From positions 5,456,001 through 5,520,000 of the forward strand of contig JBANDB010000005.1 of assembly GCA_037576215.1 (NCBI GenBank): a stretch of DNA of 64,000 bases, given 5' to 3'. A program made the translations under genes and the position numbers. Positions 46,446 through 59,529 of this stretch are shown piece after piece; within the stretch, counting starts at the first letter, position 1; each line of letters opens with the position of its first letter. The notes under the pieces were generated by a model. It had not been told where the DNA came from and did not search any database. It saw nothing but the letters and a program-made list of their open reading frames with translations. Origin of the DNA: Armillaria gallica. Lineage: Eukaryota > Basidiomycota > Agaricomycetes > Agaricales > Physalacriaceae.

Positions 46446-47667
46446 TTACGGAGGGATTCCTTCAACGACCCGATGAACGACAGCATCAACAACCAATCCA
46501 GTAAGAATCAAATTCCCAATGGTGGGTGTGTGCAAGAAGAATTGCATACACTGCCTCGGCTATTCGATATCCGTCACAGAGAGCTCCTTCAAAAGAACAA
46601 ACGCTGAAAGCGCCACGGAAACATGGTAGGCAATTCCCTGCTCGTTGAGGTAATCGGCCCATGACATCAACGCTGTGAACCCGACAGTGGTAGCGGAGTA
46701 GATGGGGATCGTGCGTCTGCCACACAGTATAGCGAGCGACTTAATGCCAATCCTCACGTCATCCACCTTGTCCTGGTGCTGATACACGGTCTCGTACGTG
46801 ATCGTCCACATCGTCGCACCGAGGTATGCAGCAGTGAGGACGTGGTAGGGAATTACACCGTCAGGTGCGAGATCGGCCCATCCTATGTAGATACCGATAT
46901 TGAACATCAAGCCCTGAGTGAAGGTTAGAATCTGGTATTCAATGTGTATCGCGAGTCTACTCACCAAGGGAATGGGTGCAAAGCACATCCAGCGCTTGCA
47001 AGTCGGTTACAGCACATACAACGGCCACACATACATGGAAATTCGCAGACTGAATGGAAGAGCGAGGTCAGCATAAGAAAGCAATGTCAGAGCGAGAATA
47101 CTTACGCGTCGGGACTCAGAACCTTGTAAGCCAAAAAGACACCAATCACGACTTGGAGGGCAAAGGACAACCAGGCACGCTCGATGCTGATAGCACCTCT
47201 CGGGAGTGCCCGATTCTTCGTACACTCGACGCTTGCATCAATGTCGTAGTCGAGGATATCATCAATAGTCATGATCTGAGATGGGGAAGAGGGATTTGAA
47301 AAATTTAGACCCACCAAGCATTTGATGCCAATGCAGAGGAGAAAGTAAACGGCAGCCCCGTCAGCTCAGGGTAGGCATGATAAACCATTGCTAAAGACCA
47401 CGCTAACATTCCCGGTTAGCGAACGGAAACAGAAGCACATCACGATCCGCACTCACCCACTGGAACGAACACTGTCGCGCATCTCATCCCATTTTGGAGA
47501 CGGCAGAGCTCCCAGCAAGCACGGACTTCAGTCCGAGTTGGTGGTGCGAGTAGGGTGTTGACGTTTGAGAAGACCGAAGCAAAGCCCGAAGTGATCGTCT
47601 CCTTCGGACCCTTCTTGGAAATCAAGGAGGTGGACGACTGTAAGCAGAGAGCAGTAGATGGAGCCAT
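46446..47667 (-). pseudogene. UbiA-type prenyltransferase pseudogene (U1)
   Basis: Integral-membrane prenyltransferase of the UbiA superfamily, related to 4-hydroxybenzoate polyprenyltransferases. The first exon (47667-47457) and the second (from 47402) are recognisable. The first Asp-rich motif (DDILDYDID) and the second (QDKVDD) are kept, as is the PRGAIS stretch. Relative to the copy at 63.4 kb about 19 bases are missing in exon 2 near 47360, shifting the frame. A TAG follows VTDIE near 46558, cutting off the last helix (AGL/TGLVVDAVV). The upstream TATA box is still present. It is convergent with a regulator relic, so the pair is a decayed copy of the TF-UbiA module. Confidence 0.8.
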
Positions 47668-47748
47668 TGGAGGAAGAGATAGTAGCATGGTAGCAGAGGA
47701 TTGTAAGATACGGAAAAGCTGGTCTCTTCCCATCTTCACGCCCGTCCC

Positions 47749-47760
47749 ATATATACCAGT
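47749..47760 (-). promoter_or_regulatory. TATA box of UbiA copy U1
   Basis: ACTGGTATATATGGGA on the minus strand, about 85 bp upstream of the ATG at 47667. The same context occurs before the other two UbiA copies that retain a 5' end. Confidence 0.6.
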
Positions 47761-50700
47761 CAGACGCAGGCGCAACCTTCCACTTGACCGTTGGAAATGA
47801 AACAACAACTCGGAAACAGGCGCAGGAGCGACGCTCCAGGGACAAAGGCTGCTCAATGAAATTTGATCGAGGACAGTCCGAATCTCAGATTGATAGTCGA
47901 CACTGTGATCGTTGTCGATCGAGGTGAGATTTCCCTCATGCGGTACGCCCGCTAACCGATCGCCTTCATCCTCCGACTCGCACACCGGGAGCAGTGATGC
48001 CCAAATGGGGACATGCGAGACAATCTTGGCCGCTATGCGTAGATGCGATAGGGAAAACGAAGGATCTCCTGGAACGGTAGTTTGACCGATTTGACACACG
48101 TCATAAAAGATTCGTAGATATATTTGCTCGCCACGGGAGCTATCCAGTATTCACGTTCGAGACGTATCCTTTCTGCGCGGATGAAGCTGAAAAGCCAGGG
48201 CACTGTCTTACAATAACAGGTCAATTTTTCACGAATAAGCCATAGTATTGATACACTTGCGAAAAGATCGTATTCCCTCTGCGGCAATATTTATCTGAGA
48301 ATTCCTCCATCAGTACCACACCATGCGGGAGTACTAATACGGTCCTGGAGACGCTGGTATTCAGCTTGAATAACCCTTGCTCAGCTTGCTCGGTTCACAT
48401 AGACAAAGCAAAGGCAGCCGGTACGTGAATGACGGTCGATGAGAGAAAACCTTTATTTGTTTCTGTTACTTTTGATTGCGTATCCTAACGTAGGATCAGC
48501 ACAGCCACTGAAGCACTCTTCTCCTTCCCCGACTTTCATCTTGAACTCACTCTCAGCTTCACTGTATTGCTTTTCGCATACCATCACGGCCTTCAAGCTT
48601 TAATTTTTTCATAGCCTGGGTTTCTGTGATCTCGTGTACTTATCACCTCAATACCCATTCTTTCACTGACACTCAGCCGGAGTCAGTGACGGTGCCAAGA
48701 GTCAGACTTGGCGACCGTACCGTCTCATACTGCATTGGAGAGCTTGAATCAAAGTCACCCAGCACTAGCAGGGCACTGCCACCCAGTAGCGAGTGGTGAG
48801 ATAGGGAAAGCCAGACGTGAGGGTGTGCGCGTTCTGAAACAGAACGCGACCGAAACCTGCTCCACCAAGATTAAGCTCTGCGCTCCGCACACGAACAGGC
48901 TGACTGCATATACTCACCCTACGTCGCGACCCCTTCAGCTCGTCACAGTATTCTCGCCTCGCCCCTTGATCCCGACGCCGGATTTCTGAACGATTAACTG
49001 AAATGTCCGAACTTGAAGTCGACCTCGTTTGGACATGACTCAAAGGCAAATTCCCATACAGCTAGGCGGCGCTGGGTCCAAGCAGCGGACAGAGCAGCGG
49101 GAGGGAGGGATGTCGGCCTTGCAGAAGAGGAGGGATGGTGGAAGGAGGTCATCGGTGGCTGTGGAGGGCAGTATTCTGCAGTGAAGGCGGAGGGTCGTCA
49201 TGATCGCCGGAAAGGAACGTCGGAGCTCGGACGTGTGTTGAAGGGCAGGAAACGGTCGTTTTTGAGGGTCGTTGTCGTCTTGAGACGGTCGTCGGAAGGG
49301 AAAATCGGGATTCGGAGGGGACCTGAAGAGCTTTGAAGAGGCAGATACTAAGGGGACACTAGGAGTGGAGCGGAGGGGTTGAAGAGGAAGGGATGGAGTT
49401 AGTATATGCGCAATACAGAGCCAAGCTCAGGGAGAAGTTGGGCGAGAAGAACCATAGACGGGGCTGTACAGCAGTATGGGCGTGACGGTGGTGGTCAGGA
49501 ATGGCAACAGCGTTGAGGGAAAGACGTTGCGGCGCGGAGTGTAGCCTCGGACCCCGGATACTGGGGGCATTGCCGGCGGAGTTATGTCAAGAGTTGGCAA
49601 GATAAACAAGGTAGGCAGTAGTGAGAGCTATTGGGAGCTATTGAAAAATTGGAGGGTGAGGGGTTTTTCTCGGTTAGTGATACCTGATAATACCTGCCCA
49701 GTGCCAATACCAGGGATTACCAGGTGATACCGCACAATACCCGATATTACCGGGTATTATCAGTACCAGCACCATACAATCCCGACGGTGAGTCTGGCAA
49801 GTGTGGGTGCATGCTATGATCCGGGCCGAAACATCACGATCACTATTAATAGGCGCAAGAAAAACATAGTGCGTACAGAATTGCCAGAGGAGCGTCTAAG
49901 AATTCAAGAAACTTGAACGCTCTACGTACGGTTGCAATCGGTAGTGATGCTTAGTAATATCTGTGAACAGATGCCTACTACGTTATACAGGCCATTCCCA
50001 ATTGGGACTAATTGGGACCCGCCCCGGGTACCACATCAACCTGGACCAACAGCAGCCAACAGCACGCATACCGCGCATACCGGGCGGACCACCTGTGAAT
50101 GAGCTCGGAAGTATCTCCTCCCGAAACTGTCGGTTCTTTGGCTTCATCTGCAATACCTTGCAGAGCCTTGCTCTCCAATGGAAACACTATTATCCTTCGA
50201 TCAATACTACGTACATTTCCTGCAGAACCGTTCCATCTGACATCAACGGCGGCAGAAATCGAGGGTGCTGATATCGGTCATTTGGCCCATAATTGTATTC
50301 TCGAGCTCTCTGAACAGCCAGGTCGTGGAGGTCTAAACCTTTGAAGCGGAAAACCTTCGTGAATATCGCGTTCTCGGGACTCTCGGGAGATATCTGTGAA
50401 GGCTTACAGCACCTGCATTACATAATTATGCCATCTCAGTTTCTCTAATGTGTCTGCCCCATGTCTAGGGGGCTGATATCTCGTTTTACGGATACAGTTT
50501 CTCAGGAATAGACAGGCGAACCACGATGGTATATACTCGCCTAATACTGTAGTAAGACCAGCGGCATTTCCGACTTCACGGTAATCACTGAGCGGTAAAT
50601 TTGTGCCTGAAAGCAATGTTGTATTCCGACTCGGATCTGTTGACCTGGTCTCATCTCCTCGCTCTTCTGCTCTCAAACCTTCTGTAGAGGATGCAAGGGT

Positions 50701-50818
50701 GTACGCGGCATTGTAGATTTGGCCGGGAAGTCACAACATCCCCTACCTCGGCCAGTTCGCCATGCGCGTGAGAACAGAGTTTTAAGATGCAAGGATCAGG
50801 ACGAAAGTATTCAGTGCC
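47761..50818. other. Long intergenic region, partly duplicated
   Basis: No supported gene. Bases 47800-48790 match 57900-58985 (for example GAGAGAAAACCTTTATTTG and GATCAGCACAGCCACTGAAG), so the UbiA duplication includes about 1 kb of upstream sequence. An open frame runs upstream of and in phase with U1 to 48099 but is not conserved. Bases 49672-49790 contain clustered GATACC, AATACC and ATTACC words. Confidence 0.45.
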
Positions 50819-53800
50819 ATGATGACTGGTCTTACTTCCTCCCTCTATGATGCAAATGTCGGGCTGTTCCAACCATCTCAAGATGGCTACGACCTATGGT
50901 ATCAGCAGAACGTTAACTTTGACGATTACGGACAGTATCAGCAGCCTGCTCAGCCAGTTGATGACCACCATCCCACAGTGCCCAACCAGCAGCAGGAAAG
51001 CTACGACAATTACGACCAAATGACCAACAATATACGTCAGAATCAGCTACTTCCATCCACTTCTCCGCTGTCGGTGAAGCAGCCACAGGAGACACATCCA
51101 AACAAGACGAAGCCCCTGCTCACAAGGGACAAGGATGGGAACTCTAATCGCAATGGTGACGATGCCTTTAAACGCAGACCCGGTGCGTGTACACGGTGCA
51201 AGCAAGTCAAGATGAAATGTGACTTTGTACCCGGCGAACAAACGTGCCAGCGATGCAAGCCTAAAGGTTACCACTGCATCGTAGAGGCCCCAAAGCCAAA
51301 GGTTTAGTAAGTCATTCATACAAGAATATTCCGGCGCAGTCTAAAATCCAATTTGCGATAGCGAGCGCGATCGCCTTTTGTTCGAAATGCGACAGAAAGA
51401 CGCTATCATTGAGACTCTCCTGAAGCAGCTCCATAATCCATATCTTGCGACACCTCATTCAATCAACGAATGCTTCAAGTCTGTATCACCCTCTGATGCC
51501 AACAACCCCGACGTCCTTGCCTGGCTCAGTCACCTCAAGTCTGGTGTACAAATTGGTATGGAACACCCTACGGAAGCCAGCGAAGAAGGATCAGGTCGAT
51601 TGCCGCACGACCAGCAATACAACCTCCTTGCTCATAGCGAGGTGCAAGAACACGAAGAGATGCCAACTCTGCTTCTCGAATCTTCACGTGTTCCCGTCGG
51701 GTTCAGACCAGGGCGGAGGGTTACCAGTCAGACAAAAAAGGAAAGAGAGCGTGAAAGTTTTCAGCGCGTTGTTGCCCGCGAGGCACTAGAAAATTCTCCA
51801 GAACCCGGTTCGCTTCATCATTGACGTGTTTCCATTTAAGTACACTCATGTCGAATTCACATGTCCAGGATTTAGACTGGATAACTCAATGGGACTCAAT
51901 TCCCCAGAGATACGAGCCCTCGGGCTTGTGACTGTTGAAGATGCTGAACAGTTGTTTGACACGTGAGGTCTCCCCCTAGTCTCGGTGTTTTTCATGCTTT
52001 GCTTACTTTGTTTTGATTTGGAGCTTTTATAAATATATCAATGTGAGAAAGCACAGGTTAGCGTCAATGTAAGGCACACTGACGATTGTTTAGCCCTTCA
52101 TAGCTCTCCTCGATCCGGTTTTACTTACCCCGAAATCAACTTTGGCCCGATGCCCTGTCCTTTTCACAGTTATCTGCGCCATAGCGTCTCGATACCATCC
52201 TCCAAAATCAAGCATTTACCCGATAGCGATGCACTTTGCGAAACATTCAGCTGCGAATGCCCTCATTCAAGACGAAATGAAAAGCGTCGAGCTATGCCAG
52301 GCTTACATATTGATGAGTATCTATGCTGTCCCTCAAAGGAGCTGGGATAGAGATCAGAGCTGGTTATATACGGGCCTTGCCGTCAGGTGCGTTCCGTGTC
52401 CTCTTCTTTTCATTTCTCTGACTTCTCAACAGTATTGCGACTGCTCTACGCTTGGATCAAACGGCAAAAATCAACCCAGCGACCGAGAGCGAAGAACGTG
52501 AATATCTCAATCGACTCCGTGTCTGGAAATTCTGTTTCCTCTTGGATCAAGCAACAGCTATACAATTCGGAAAGCCATCAACGACGAAGGAGGATATACT
52601 TATCCGTCTTTCGGGAGAGTGGTATAAACAATCCCTTTATAATATCGACTACGATGTGTTTCTGTGTGGGTACGATGTGCTTCTGCACATCGTAGCAAGG
52701 TTCCATGAAGAGGTGTTGTTAGACCGAAGCGGATTCATCAATTCGGAAAGAGGAAATCTGCGGGATGTCACCATGAGATATGATTTGGAGATCGAAATAT
52801 TCAAGGAGGAATGGAAGAGGAAATTCCAGGCTGGAGGAGCCCACCGTGGAGCCATACTCCGGCGCAGCGAGCTACACTTGTACGTCCACAATCATTTTCA
52901 ATCCAGACTTGACATCGAGGAATGTTTATACGCTTGCAGCTACGTGGCCTATTTCAGGCTGGTGATGTTCTCTTTTGGTTTTCATCGAGTATTTCATGCG
53001 GGTATAGAAGCCTGGTATGGTTATTTCTTTACCAAGGTTTGCCCACAACGTTTTCTTCTGAACAGAGTACATAACGTATTTTACAGTGTCTCGAATATGC
53101 TAAATCGGTGATCAGATGCATGAACGAGGATTTGGCGCCTACCGGATTTATGCGGTATGCTCCAGATCACCATTTTAGGTGTGCTGCATTCGCAGCCGTG
53201 TTCCTGTTCAAGGTATGTATCGTATCATGAACCTCATATTTTGCTGACCTAACGGGATAAATAGCTCGTACAGCCAGAATTTTTGTTTCTCCTGGACAAG
53301 GCCGATAAGGACGATAGTGTCAAACTTATCGAGATCTTGATCAGCAAATTGAGCTCATCGGATATCGCAGTAGACGATCGACACACCCCGAAGCTGTATG
53401 CTAGATTCTTGGCCACGGTGTTGAACAAATACCAGCAAAGCCAGGAAACAGCTTCTGGAAGTTCACAGACAGTTCCACCGGTAAATATGGGCACATCCAG
53501 GAGCGTTCCTGGAGAGACGGGTAAAGAAAACAGCGACAACTGGCAAAAATCATACGTTGCCCAAGGATACGCTTCTGCAGGCTTTAATTATTGGCCGGAG
53601 GCGACTCATGCAACGGGAAGCTGGCCAATACCATTTGGAAGCGATGCAGAACTGCTTCATATCATGAATGGGAGCCAGAATATTAATGGGAACGTTGAGA
53701 TGGGGGACCGGTCTGGGAACATGGAGACTGCAATGATTACGTCGATCCAAAACCTTGATAATACTACCGAGTGGTTGCAAGGAATGTTGATGTCTGGGTA

Positions 53801-53900
53801 TGGTTTTCCTGGTTTAACCATGCACTCGAGACGCTACCTGCTTCTTCTTGGATATAGGTTTACGCGGAATTCTTCCGGACGTGGATTTACACTGCACTAG
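50819..53900 (+). CDS. Zn2Cys6 transcription factor TF2
   Basis: Paralogue of TF1 with the same architecture but shorter low-complexity parts. The first exon (50819 to about 51305) runs uninterrupted through the zinc cluster (C-X2-C-X6-C-X8-C-X2-C-X6-C), so the intron TF1 has just before its cluster is absent. A helix (QKDAIIETLLKQL), an acidic linker and the middle homology region follow (CPVLFTVICAIASRYHPP, VELCQAYILMSIYA, DDRHTPKLYARFLAT). The C-terminus is truncated relative to TF1 and reads FTRNSSGRGFTLH. Small exons such as the FYKYIN-coding one (about 52027-52043) are conserved. No disabling change was seen, so I call it intact. The start could be either ATG at 50819 or 50822. Likely a nuclear DNA-binding regulator with unknown targets. 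Confidence 0.83.
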
Positions 53901-54249
53901 CGACCAATCATGTTTATTATAGGATGATTCGGAACCCACGGCGAGTTTAGGGACTATCCTCTGTAGTAGAACATTGTAGCTGTCATCCTCGTCCGCGAAT
54001 GTCTTCTGAGTGAGTCATCGGAACTCTATTTCATGAGTAAGATCGCACAAAATAAGGCGCGCGCACCATTATGGACTCGGGGCCGTCCAAGATTTACGGT
54101 CCGGGGTATGCATACCACAACGAACATTATCTGAGGTCAGCAGGCACGGTACATTTGAACGGTAATTTGCAGCCTTGGTTAACGGCATACTGCATGTCCT
54201 TTCAGTAAAGATACTTTGGTAACCAATAAATATTACGTTGATACAACAG
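53901..54249. other. Module boundary after TF2
   Basis: Non-coding. It contains the GACTCGGGGCCG repeat from 54074 and the ACAGTCGTATGTGGT stretch that precedes each UbiA 3' end. Confidence 0.45.
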
Positions 54250-54620
54250 TCGTATGTGGTGGTTAGAGGGGGATTCCTTCAACGAACCAATGGACAACAG
54301 CGTCAACAACCAATCCAGCGAATATTGGGAGTTTTTCAATGGTCGGCATGTGCAAGAACAATTGCATGCATTGCCTCGGCTTATCGATATCCGTCACAAG
54401 GCGATCCTTCAAAGAACAAACGCTAAATGGCCAACGGAAACGTAGTTACAAAAGTCCCACCTCGTTGAGGTCACTAGCCTATAACGTCAAAGTGACGAAC
54501 CCGTAAGTAGCGGAGTAGGTCAGGATCGTGTGTTTGCCGTACGGGATGGCGAGCGACTTCGTGCCAATCTTGACATCGTCCACCTTGTCCTAGTACTGAT
54601 GCACAGTCTCGTTTATTCGG
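54250..54620 (-). pseudogene. UbiA relic (C-terminal region)
   Basis: The reverse strand resembles the last exon of U1 and U2: GGATTCCTTCAACG-like ends, the AGCGTTTGTTCTTTGAAGGA-like stretch, and the region coding the second Asp-rich motif (CAAGGTGGACGATGTCAAGA, near 54573-54592). Frames are broken and the N-terminal exons are absent. Confidence 0.6.
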
Positions 54621-56606
54621 TCAGCAAGTGAAAAGAAAGAGGATCGAGGGCACATACCCAGCACCTGTATTTCCATCACGAATCGATTCCTAGATTGCAT
54701 AACCATAGCCCTATTCACATATGGATTCTGTGAAAAAAGAGTTGAGGATAGACTTGAACCGAGTAACAGAGGATATCCCACCTGGCCAAAGTGGATGGCC
54801 GTTAGACAGGGCGTACAATCACGGTATTAGACATGGAAAAGAATAGTCGACCAGGCACTGATAAAGCTGACATGTTTATTTACCTTTGCTGCTGAGATTT
54901 GAGTTCAATGTTCAATCAATGTTTGACATCACAGGAAGAGTTTTGAGACGCCCAGAGTGAATCCACGAAACATCGGGAAGACGAGATATAGTGAGCAGAA
55001 GCAGGAGCTTATCATATTCCGCAGCCTACTTCTCCTGTTCAGTCTATCACCGTGAGGTGCCACGTATTGATCCAGATCGTATCAAGCTTTGATTGTACAT
55101 GTCGTGTCATTAGCGCAGGTGTCACCGTTGCAATTCAAAATTGTCGCCGCGACCCCGAGAGTACAACGTTGAAATATCAGAGACTCTGAGAGGCCAGCTG
55201 CCAGTGACCGAACTTCTGAGTTAATGATTGATGATTATCGATAGTATATGGGTGTTGTGGTGTCAGCATTAGAGAGCCTTGAGGACCGCTGTGAATCGAT
55301 GCATAGAAAAGAACTCGGACAGGTGTAACCGTCGGCACAATGGGATGATCCACGGCACGGGGATTTGCCCTATCTACACCGCCACCAAATAGCTCGGGCC
55401 GAGTCCTCTCGATCACATCCGGTGGAGGCGGGTAGAATTCCGATAGGCAAAGTTCATCGGCCTAGCTATTTACTCCCAGCAACCCCACAGATGACTCATC
55501 GCATCACACTGGTAGATCATGCCTGTTCTCTGGAGTCTCTCCCTATACTGCCTCCGCTCCGTCACCCGAAATACATCTCATAGTGCCCTTTGTAGCGCCA
55601 AAGTTGTGCAATATTGTCCCCGGTGAACCCCCCCACCCCTTGCTTACCGAAGGACACTGCGCACTGCGCACTGGCGTCTGGACGACTGAGAATATCTCAG
55701 ATCACGCCTCTGGATGATTGTAATCCTGATTGAAATCTTGAAAGGATTCTACCAACCGGACCTTAAATCCTACCGACTCACTGGTGCTGACTCGCAGAAC
55801 GGTTTCCGGCGAAGATTTTCCAGACAGAACAACTCATACTACGATGCGCAATAGAGGCCGCTCTAGACTAAGGTCGGCCTCGTATTTCTGCCGGACCTTA
55901 CTAACGCTTTCCCTTTAACCAATCGTTGCTGACCTTCGTTTATGATGTATAAGCAGGAAGCGGCCGGTCCCTCTTCGACTGGCTCCGTCAGATGTATGCT
56001 GGGATGAGTTACTGCGTCCAAGATGGATAATACTTACTCTGACTCTGCGAACTCTCGCCGATGATGGCACATCCCAAGTGTTTACTAGGACTTCTTCGGG
56101 TTCGATTTCCGCCGCCATGCTCATCCAGATGAAGTACACTCCAGAGATCGTCAGATCCTGAATTCTGAACATGCCGACGACGGCGCGCTATGGTCACCAG
56201 CAAGCATTCAAGAGCGCTGTAAGACATTGGGCTGAGGTGAGTGAGCAGAAAGTCACCAAGGCTTACTGATTAATGAACTTCGAGACAAGGTACTTACCTG
56301 CATCTGCGTCCACACACACGGATCCTCGCCACTGTTCACAGGTTTCAAGGACGTTATATTCTCCGTAATCAAGGCAGTTTCATCGACTCTCGGAGCAAGC
56401 CTTCTTCAACTCACGGTCCTATTCGCACACGATATCGTCTCCCTGCAGAGATCGACAGTGCGAAGCCACCCTTAAGTGAACTCGACGGGTACATTTGAAC
56501 GATGATTTACACCTCTTAGTCAACGGCATACCGTAAGCGATGCATTTCATTTCGGCAGGCGAATAAATATTGTTAAGTTAATGATACAGTCGTATGTGGT
56601 AATACT
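54621..56606. other. Gene-poor region with a possible membrane-protein exon
   Basis: Mostly no signal. The minus-strand frame 56172-55915 begins MFRIQDLTISGVYFIWMSM, reminiscent of an exon of fungal multi-pass membrane proteins with an LQDLIISGLY-like motif. The neighbouring exons could not be found, so at most this is a fragment. Confidence 0.25.
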
Positions 56607-57853
56607 TTAGAGAGGGATTCCTTCTACTACCCGGCGAACAACAGCATCGACAGCCAATCCAGCAAGTATAAGGTTCCCAATGGTGGGCGTGTGTAAGAAA
56701 AACATCATACACTGCCCCTGTTTGTCGATATCTGTTACAAAGAGCTCCTTCAAAAGAACGAACGCTGAAAGCGCCACCGAAACGTAGTAAGTAATTCCTT
56801 GGTCGTTGAGGTAACCGGCCCATGACATCAACCCTGCGAACCCGATAGTGGTAGCGGAGCAGATGGGGATCGTGTGTTGGCCACACAGGATGGCGAACGA
56901 CTTCATGCCAATCTTTACATCATCCACTTTGTCCTGGTGCTGATACACAGTCTCATAGGTGATCGTCCACATCGTCGCACCGAGGTATGCAGCAGTGAGG
57001 GCGTGGTAGGGAATTACACCGTCAGGTGCGAGATCGGCCCATCCCATATAGACACCGATGTTGAACATCAAGCCCTGAGAGTGAAGGTTAGAACTAAGGA
57101 TTTGGTGTGTATCATGAGTCTACTCACCAAAGGGATAGGTGCAAAGGACATCCAGCGCTTGCAAGTGGGGTACAGCACGTACAACGGCCACACATACATG
57201 GAAATACGCAGACTGGACGGAAGAGCGAGGTCAGCATAAGAAAGCAATGTCAGAGCGAGAATACTTACGCGTCGGGACTCAGAACCTTGTAAGCCAAAAT
57301 GACACCAATCACGACTTGGAGGGCAAAGAACAACCAGGCACGCTCGATGCTGATAGCACCTCGCGGGAGTGTCCGATTCTTCGTACGCTCGACGCTTGCA
57401 CCAATGTCGCAGTCGAGGACATCATCAATAGTCATGATCTGAGATGGGGAAGAGGGTTTTGAACATTTTAGACCCACCAAGCATTTGATGCCGATGTAGA
57501 GGAGAAAGTAGACGACAGCTAGGGTAAAGGCATTCCGTTCCCGTCAGCTCAGAGTAAGCGTGATATACCATCGCTAAAGACCACGCTAAGATTACCGGTT
57601 AGCTAATGGAAACAGAAGCACATCACAATCTACACTTACCCACTGGCAGAAACACTTTGGCGCATCCCATCCCATTTTGAAGACGGCCCCAGAGCTCCCA
57701 CCAAGCACAGACCTCAGTCCGAGTCGGTGGTGCGAGTAGGGTATTAACGTTCGAGAAGATCAAGGCAAAACTCGAAGTGATCGTCTCCTTCGGACCCTTC
57801 TTGGTAATCAAGGAGGTGGACGACTGTGAGCAGAAAGCGGTGGAAAGAGCCAT
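56607..57853 (-). pseudogene. UbiA-type prenyltransferase, frameshifted copy (U2)
   Basis: Most complete UbiA copy within the window. The start is ATG 57853, and the exons carry the first Asp-rich motif (DDVLDCDIG, where the last Asp of the usual pattern is Gly and one Asp-Tyr pair has become Asp-Cys). A membrane exon (ISMYVWPLYVLYPTCKRW) and a long last exon follow, with QDKVDD and the final helix AGLAVDAVV, ending at 56607. Exon 2 has one extra T near 57530 relative to the 63.4-kb copy, shifting the frame between TGTECL and the following helix. The changed Asp motif and the frameshift suggest a non-functional gene, although the last exon is well preserved. Confidence 0.7.
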
Positions 57854-57888
57854 TGGAGGAAGAGATGGTCCATCTTCACACTCGTCCC

Positions 57889-57900
57889 ATATATACTAGT
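57889..57900 (-). promoter_or_regulatory. TATA box of UbiA copy U2
   Basis: ACTAGTATATATGGGA on the minus strand, about 40 bp upstream of ATG 57853. The distance is shorter than in U1 because of a deletion in the leader. Confidence 0.55.
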
Positions 57901-59529
57901 CAGACGCAGGCGGAACCTTCCACTTGACCGTTGGAAATGAAATAACAACGACTCGGAAACAGGCGTAGGAGTGACGCTCCAGGGACAACGGCTGCTCAAT
58001 GAAATTTGATCGAGGACGGTCTGCATCTCAGATTGATGGTCGACGCTGTGATCGCGGTCGATCGAGGTGAGATTCCCCTCATGCGGTTACGCCCGCTACC
58101 CGATCGCCTTCATCTTCCGACTCGCACAGGAGCGGTGATGCCTAAATGGGGAATTGCGTCGTCATAGGAGAATTTCTTGGCCGCTATGTCTGGCATTAGA
58201 TGCAGTAGGGGGGAAACGAAAGATCTCCTAGACTAAGTTGGAAATTTCACCGACAGGCACGTTATAGATGTGCCATAAATCATCTGTGCTCGCCGTCCAT
58301 CCAAGGAACTATCCAGTATTCATGTGATCCTTTTGGTACGGATAAAATGACAACTTCCTTGAATTAAACAGTCAAAAAGTTACGAGTCAGAATCGGATAC
58401 ATGCACTTACGAAAATTTCGTATTTCCTCTGCGGCAATATCTTTCTCTAATGATTCCTCCATCGTTCAGCCCCATGCGGGGATATTAGTACGTTCCGAGA
58501 TACGCCAAGAGTCTTGGAGGTCGACTTTTCAACCCTTCAAGTTCAGAATATCTCATTACGCTGGTTAGGTAACCCTTGTTCAGAGGGACAAATACACAAA
58601 GCAAAGGTAGCCGGTGCGACGTGCGTGAATGATGGTCGATGAGAGAAAACCTTTATTTGCTTCTGTTACTTTTAAATTCATTTCCTAACCCGTAAGATCA
58701 GCACAGCCACTGAAGCTCCTTCTCCTTCTCCCCGACTTTCACTTTAAGCTCACTCTCTGCTTCAGCGTATTGCTTTTCGTATACCATGACGGCCTTCAAG
58801 CTTTAATTTTTTAGTGTCTGGTTTTCAATGATCTCGTGTACGCACCTCAATACTCATTCTACGATTCACTGACACTCAGTAATGGTGCTAACGGTTGGTT
58901 TGATTCAGACTGGGCGATGCTACCTGTTCATGCTGCTTTGAAGAGCTTGAATTCACGGCACCTAACACTAGTATTGCACTGCCACCCGACTCGGGGCCGT
59001 CGACTAATTGCGGCCCGAAGTCGACGCGCATCCGAATCGGTAATCTGACATCGGGTTCAGATCTCTTTCAAGTTCTTGACACTCGAAGGCTCGCATTCGC
59101 AGAATTACAAGATTTTTTACCTCTCTTTTTCGCCCGCCCTCTCCCGCCTGTAGTCAATCCAACGCGTCCTTTCGCGATCTTCAGAAATACTAAATGGAGA
59201 ATCATCTCTAATCTCGAAACACGTATTCGGATATGTTAAATGGGGGTATGTCTACTATTAGAGCTGCGATGCTGATTTTACAATTCTTTTTGGGAAACTG
59301 ATTTCCGAGTGGCACTCTACACTGAAAGCGTTGGTCCAGAGGCTGGTCGTGCACCAGTCGTCGTTGCTGAAGTGTACTGCTGCTGTCCTTCAATACGAAT
59401 CTAGCCCTCTTATACTATACGTCACCGAACCCTCCCTTGGGTAACCGGATCTTCGCGGTCCGTCACAGATGCCTTCTTTCGATGCACAGCCTTGCTTTAA
59501 AACTGATATCATCTCTAGTGACCACCATA
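57901..59529. other. Upstream flank of U2 and intergenic region before the MFS gene
   Basis: Bases 57901-58985 duplicate the flank of U1. At 58976-59035 sits a CACTGCCACCC plus GACTCGGGGCCG repeat copy. Bases 59040-59230 resemble 61930-62120. No gene is seen. Confidence 0.45.

Noticed and set aside
47440..48099. Long frame upstream of and in phase with UbiA U1 as an N-terminal extension
   Set aside because: A TATA box lies inside it, and the corresponding regions of U2 and U3 are not conserved as protein.
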